Below, one piece after another: positions 59,127 through 64,000 of a DNA stretch of 64,000 nt. Within the stretch, counting starts at the first letter, position 1; each line of letters starts with the position of its first letter. The notes beneath the pieces were generated by a model that was not told the origin of the DNA, did no database searches, and saw only the letters and a list, made by a program, of their open reading frames with translations. Position numbers and translations under genes: made by a program. The stretch covers positions 49,752,681-49,816,680 of the forward strand of contig NC_063450.1 in the NCBI RefSeq assembly GCF_020379485.1, given 5' to 3'. The DNA is from Brassica napus. Its lineage: Eukaryota; Streptophyta; Magnoliopsida; Brassicales; Brassicaceae.

Positions 59127-61281
59127 GGACCTGGGCGTTCGGTTACCCGTTGGCGTTCAGATCGGGATTTTTGGATTTTTGCTCTTAGGCCCCATACTAG
59201 AATTTTATTAGTACGGGTTTAAGTTCGGATAATAACACTTCGGATTCGGTTCAAAATTGTATTGCGTCCTAAAACCCATAAAATAATCATATATCGTACG
59301 GATTCGGGTTATATCGGTTCGGTTCGGATATAACCGAAGTAAAAAACAAAAATTTTGAAGCAAAAACATAAAGAAAAACATCTAAATTAAATACAAATTA
59401 ATCTAACACACGTAAAATTGATAAAATAACAATAAAATGTTAAATTAAGCATGATAACAAACATCATTTGTAAACAATATAATATGTATTGCCTTATAGA
59501 GAGTAGACTTTTTATTTCAATGAGCAAATTATAAAATACTTATTTATAACTAACTGTGTACTTAAAGCATTTATTAAAAATTTAATATTTATTATTATAT
59601 ATAATATTACCACAAATATTGAATTTAATAATTGAAACACTTATATATATTTTAAAATATTTATATATAATCTATTAAAAAAGTACAAAATTAAACTAAC
59701 CGTTAGACTTGCACAATATTTACAATAGAATGCCATTGCAATATTTAATAAACCTAACAATAAATATTCTTTGTCTTTTCTGTTTTATTTATGCATTTTC
59801 AAATTGATTTTTAACTAAAAACATGACAACAATAATTTAAGCAAATCTAAACAATAAGGAATATCAAAACATGAATCAGTTGAGACATTTTTTTTCACGA
59901 AAAAGATGATTAGTTTGTACTTTAATAATCATATCATGAATCAGTTGTAACTTACAATCCAATTTTTAAATATATATTTATACTATAGTGTAAAAAAATG
60001 ACGTAATAAGTGAAAAAATCATTTTAACCACACGAGATCAACACATGAACAATAAGAAAACATATACAAACATCGTCCATTTGTTCAATGAATATTATAT
60101 CTTTGTTACGCCCTCCATGTATTCAATATAACCAAAATATATATTTTCTTTTTTGTCATGAACAATACAGACTCATATCTATTTTAATATATATATATTA
60201 TTAAAAGTGAAGTAAGTATTAGAAATATTTTTTTTTCATTCTAATAACTACATGTGCTACCTAATTAATAACTATTAATTGACAACAAATCATTTATTTT
60301 GTTAGATTTTTCGCTATCCAAACTTCAAACTTAATTGATTAACTACAACTCATTTATTTTGTTAAATTCTTTTCTAACGAAACGTACGAAACTTACGATT
60401 ATTTTCTAACCGGATTATTCTATAACCAAATTTTACAATAAAACTAAAAAAAATTATTTAAAATGTATCTACAAACTTTAAATGTTATAGATATATTCAT
60501 ATATATCATTATTTTATTTCACATGCAAAATATAAACTATAGATATTTTTATTAAAATATATAAAGTTATTTTTAAAATATATATTAAATAGTTTGATGA
60601 TTAATACAATTCACACGTATAAATTTTAATTATAAGAATACAACAAATAAATTTCAATTTAATATTTTCTCAAAAATGAAAATAAAAGTGAAATTTATTT
60701 GGCATATAAAAAAAAATTTAGAGACATATATATCTATGTTATTAAAACATGATACATTTAATTTTGAAAATATAGATTTATTAATATATATAAACATAAT
60801 AATTGGTACTCTAATTTAGAAATAAATACGTCAAAATGGTTAATATAGTCAAAAATATAAATCGACAAATATATTATATAATATATTTTTAATTGGTTTT
60901 GTATTCTACCACAATATGAGAAATCAAAAAATTACACACAACAAAAATAGTCCATTTATCACAATTACAAATCGAATAAATACCCATATGAATGTATGTT
61001 TGTACAACTATTATATTTTGTATTGTAAAAAATTTATATGTCTATTTTATTAAATTAAACATCCGTGCGGATGCACGGGTCAAACTCTAGTTGACTATTA
61101 ATTTCAGATTTTTCGGGTTACTCGTTCGGGTTCATTTAATAATACTTCGGATTCAGATATTTTTTGTACCACCCTACAAGACCCGTTCGGGTATCTTTAC
61201 ATTTCGGATTGGATAACGGATTGGATTTTTCGGTTCGGGTTCGGTTCGGATTTTGGGTTCCAGATTTTATGCTCAGGCTTA
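59127..61281. mobile_element. MULE-like element, copy 2 (low certainty)
   Basis: Duplicate of the element at 53056-55170, with the same flanking GGTAAGTTT and GGTAAGTCT (59118-59126 and 61282-61290). It was carried along by the segmental duplication, not a separate insertion. Confidence 0.4.
60192..61090 (+). mobile_element. Helitron, copy 2 (end mutated)
   Basis: Same Helitron as 54082-54979, with the hairpin and CTAG at 61087-61090. The terminal TC has become TA (TATATATTATTAAAAGTG). It is a by-product of the duplication. Confidence 0.85.
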
Positions 61282-61290
61282 GGTAAGTCT

Positions 61291-61620
61291 ATTAAAAACC
61301 ACAAAAATTAAATTAATGTCGCTTTTATTCTCTCATAAATGTTTTTTCTCAGGGCTTTACTTAGCGTTGTTGGTTTTAGTTGTCTTTCTGGACAAGCCAA
61401 ATAACCAGACAAGTCAATATCTTGTTTGATAAGTCGAATTCATTATTAATTAAATCTAAAAATGAATTAAATAATCAGTTAATATATAACATCATCGTCT
61501 CGATATAAATATCAACGCGACCGTCAATATTATTGTGTTGACGATATAAGCGGACTACGGGTACGCTTCTCAAAGGATAAGTTACCTGTTCATTTGCCGA
61601 TTCTCTAGCCTGTGAGAGCG
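61291..61620 (+). promoter_or_regulatory. NBR1 promoter region
   Basis: About 330 bp upstream of the NBR1 ATG, almost identical to 55180-55509. It carries the 5' UTR. No further feature is seen. Confidence 0.5.
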
Positions 61621-64000
61621 ATGGATTCTACTTCTGCACTCGTCGTCAAGGTTTGATTCCTTTCTTTATCCTCTGTTTTAGCTGCGATCGCGTCGATCTT
61701 CGTTTCTGTTCCTCTAGGTTTACTAGATTTGTTGTTTCTTGTAATCTCTCCTTTCGTTTTTTTGAATTTTTCCATGGATCGAATGTGTAACCGCCGGAAA
61801 ATTGAAGCGGAGATTCGAATTTACTCTGTTAAGTAGCATAAACCCTAAGAAATATAGTGCTTGAATCGTGATCGTGATCGTGATCGTGATCGCGACGCTT
61901 GTTTAAAACTTTTAATTCATTCATGTGAGATACATCTGTTTGTGATCATCGCAGGTGAGCTACGGAGGTGTGCTTAGGCGATTCAGGGTGCCTGTCAAAG
62001 CTAATGGACAGCTTGATCTTGACATGGCCTCTCTTAGGAGAAAGATCGCTGCTCTGTTTAACCTCCCTCTGGATGATGGTTTCTCTCTGACTTACTCTGA
62101 TGAAGATGGGGATGTGGTGGCTCTAGTTGATGACAACGACCTCTTTGATGTCACGAATCAGCGACTTAAGTTCTTGAAGATCGATGTACAGCTGAACACT
62201 GGTATGACCACTAACTCTATTGCTACGGAGAGAAGTGGGAGGAGTTCATCAGCTTCGGGCATGCCTGATAGCCAAAACCCGGTTGCTATAATCCACAAGG
62301 GTATAAATGATGTTATGATGGCTGTACCTAACCCGATGCGTGATACTATTTCCAAGGTGTATATTGACCTTACTTCTAAGGCGGCATCTTCTAGCCCTGT
62401 GGTTGGTGAGCTGTTTGATTGCATCTCCAAGCTAGGGAAACTCTCGATTAGTCAGGAAGGTACTCCTTGCTCTCCTGTTACTAAGCCTGGTTCTTCAGTT
62501 CCTTCCGCTGGTGAAAAGAACGATATCTCTAAGAAGTCCCAGGCCGGAAAAAAGCCTGCGACTTCTGGTCATGTACCAACCTCAATGGGAGTGGGTGCTA
62601 GTTTCAACGAGTGTCCCTTCAGTGGCGTAAATGGATCCAGTCTAAATCCAATGAACCTCAACAAGTATCCCCTTGGTGTATGTCACTCTAAAAAGGGCAG
62701 CAATGGTGATTACTGGACCTCCTCACTGGGAGTCTTCCATAAGGGCATCCAGTGTGATGGATGTGCAGTTGTTCCAATAACCGGGCCTAGATTTAAGTCT
62801 AAAGTGTAAGGAGTTTTTTTAGTTCCAAGTATAGAAATTACAGACGTCGTAGAATTTATATATGCTTTTGTTTGTTTCTCTGGTGAATATTTTGCAGGAA
62901 AGAAGACTATGATCTTTGCAATAACTGCTTCTCGGTGATGGGTAACGAATGGGACTACACGAGAATGGATGAGCCCGTCTCAGTTCGACATCTACATCCC
63001 TTTGGAGGACAACGTGTCCCAGTATTGCTCTTCTTCTATGTTTGAGAGTCATTTGTTTCTACTCCTCTCTTTCTCTAGTATAGCTTTGTGGAGATCTCAC
63101 CTTACTTTTTTTTTATTATATAGTTTTCAAATCCGTGGTTGGTCCCTGTGCCGCAACCACACCATGGAGGCTCAGATTTCAGGAGTACCTGGACTAAACT
63201 CGACAGTCGCTTTGTGCTTGATGTGAATGTAATTGATGGAACAGTTGTCGCTCCATCTGCTCCATTCACTAAGATTTGGAAAATGAGGAACAATGGATCG
63301 CTGGTGTGGCCGCGTGGCACACAGATATTCTGGATCGGTGGGGACAGATTCAGCAACTCATTTGCAGTTGATTTACAGGTTAGAAAGCTATTTTTTTAGT
63401 TTTGCCACTTCTTTTGCTCGATTCCAACCCTTAGCTTCCACTTAAAAGATCAATTATACCGTTTAAATTACTCATGAGTGGCTTGAGTTAGCTTCTTTGC
63501 ACAAAATGGCAATAGTTTTTATATGTATATAGTTATATATAATACTAGCTGTTTACTGGTCTCAACATCATTGCAGATTCCAGCGGAGGGTGTGCCCATC
63601 AACGGTGAGCTTGATGTGAAAGTTGATTTTGTTGCACCAGAGTTACCTGGTCGATACATTTCTTATTGGATGATGGCGTCCCCTATTGGTGTTAAGTTCG
63701 GGCAACGTGTTTGGGTGTCGATAAATGTACTTACGAGACCTTTGCTGCTCTTTCTTTTCCTTGAATCTTTGTTTATCTTTGTCAAAATGTCTTTGATACC
63801 TTTTTTGTGGTTGGTTGCGTGGTCAGGTTGATGCATCGCTGAAGGGAACTGATGCGAATGAGTTTCATGGATTGAACTTGAACGCCTTTCCTGATGAAAC
63901 ATTTGCACGAGAGTTTACAGGGACCAACGTGAATTATGAGCCAGCTCAAACTGGCAGCTCCAGTGTTAACGGGACATTGAAAGGTGCTGATCTAGAACGA
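61621..64000 (+). CDS. NBR1: NBR1 selective autophagy receptor (3' cut off)
   Basis: Cargo receptor that links ubiquitinated aggregates to ATG8 on autophagosomes. Exons 61621-61650, 61955-62805, 62898-63015, 63124-63378, 63577-63726, and 63827 to the window edge are all in one frame. The PB1 domain (residues about 8-85) has the basic YGGVLRRFRVP and the acidic loop YSDEDGDVVALVDDNDLFD. A ZZ zinc finger follows (CDGC ... DYDLCNNC ... VRHLHPF, split by intron 2). The four-tryptophan FW domain (WKMRNNGSLVWPRGTQIFWIGGDRF, ELPGRYISYW) lies in exons 4-5. The ATG8-interacting motif and UBA domains lie beyond the window. The exon 3 donor (GTCCCA at 63016) is weak but is the junction that keeps the frame (GGQR-FSNPWL). 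Confidence 0.93.

Larger units (their letters stand above)
55907..62020 (+). repeat. Tandem segmental duplication, unit 2
   Basis: About 6.11 kb, directly adjoining unit 1 in the same orientation. It runs from the fusion point to the CAGCTTGATCTT of the intact NBR1 exon 2. It contains the MOS1 3' exons (now in the fusion gene), the second copy of the transposons and the NBR1 promoter. Small indels separate it from unit 1, for example 18 bp at about 56080, 3 bp at about 56880, and extra GTGATC units in NBR1 intron 1. Confidence 0.95.

Noticed and set aside
49880..62020. Duplication as an assembly artefact of two alleles or homoeologues placed in tandem
   Set aside because: The junction at 55906 joins NBR1 to MOS1, a sequence absent from either end. 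Two alleles placed end to end would not create it. It cannot be fully excluded without reads.

Overview
This is plant nuclear DNA, most likely from a Brassica-type crucifer. Genes have short GT-AG introns, intergenic DNA is AT-rich, and there are many small transposons. From recall of families, not a search, the gene order matches Arabidopsis thaliana chromosome 4 around At4g24550 to At4g24690: AP4M, UBP16, DIC2, REN1, a small unknown gene, a large unknown gene, PGI1, TAR2, MOS1, NBR1.

Layout. 1-2308: a minisatellite built of E2F-like sites (about 190-930) and a minus-strand Helitron (1078-2308). 2527-5269: AP4M (+). 5689-10216: UBP16 (-), convergent with AP4M. 10992-15904: a nested transposon block. 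A TIR element carries a DUF4283/zinc-knuckle ORF, and a CACTA element has jumped exactly into that ORF's start codon. 16241-16322: tRNA-Ser(GCU). 16667-17374: a decayed DIC2 carrier. 17713-22878: REN1 (-). 24962-26161: a small unknown gene (+). 26600-38061: a large unknown-function gene (-). One of its introns holds a Stowaway MITE split by a 4.2-kb Helitron that carries enolase fragments; another intron holds a hAT element. 39807-43018: plastid PGI1 (-). About 44380-44715: a TAR2 relic. 46649-52472: MOS1 (+). 61621 to the window end: NBR1 (+, cut off).

The most striking feature is a tandem duplication of about 6 kb (49880-55906 and 55907-62020). One breakpoint lies in a MOS1 intron and the other in NBR1 exon 2. 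The duplication leaves intact MOS1 and NBR1 on the outside. Between them it creates a new gene (55510-58543) with the NBR1 promoter, NBR1 exon 1 and the start of the PB1 domain. These are joined in frame to the C-terminal 60% of MOS1, giving a predicted 876 residues. Both duplicate units carry the same Helitron nested in a larger element, so those insertions predate the duplication.

The intact genes do not form a pathway. They are single-copy housekeeping or signalling genes: trans-Golgi sorting (AP-4), deubiquitination (UBP16), Rop GTPase control (REN1), plastid starch metabolism (PGI1), immune-receptor expression (MOS1) and selective autophagy (NBR1). DIC2 and TAR2 are decaying, and the genes expected between PGI1 and TAR2 are absent. 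That pattern fits gene loss after whole-genome multiplication.
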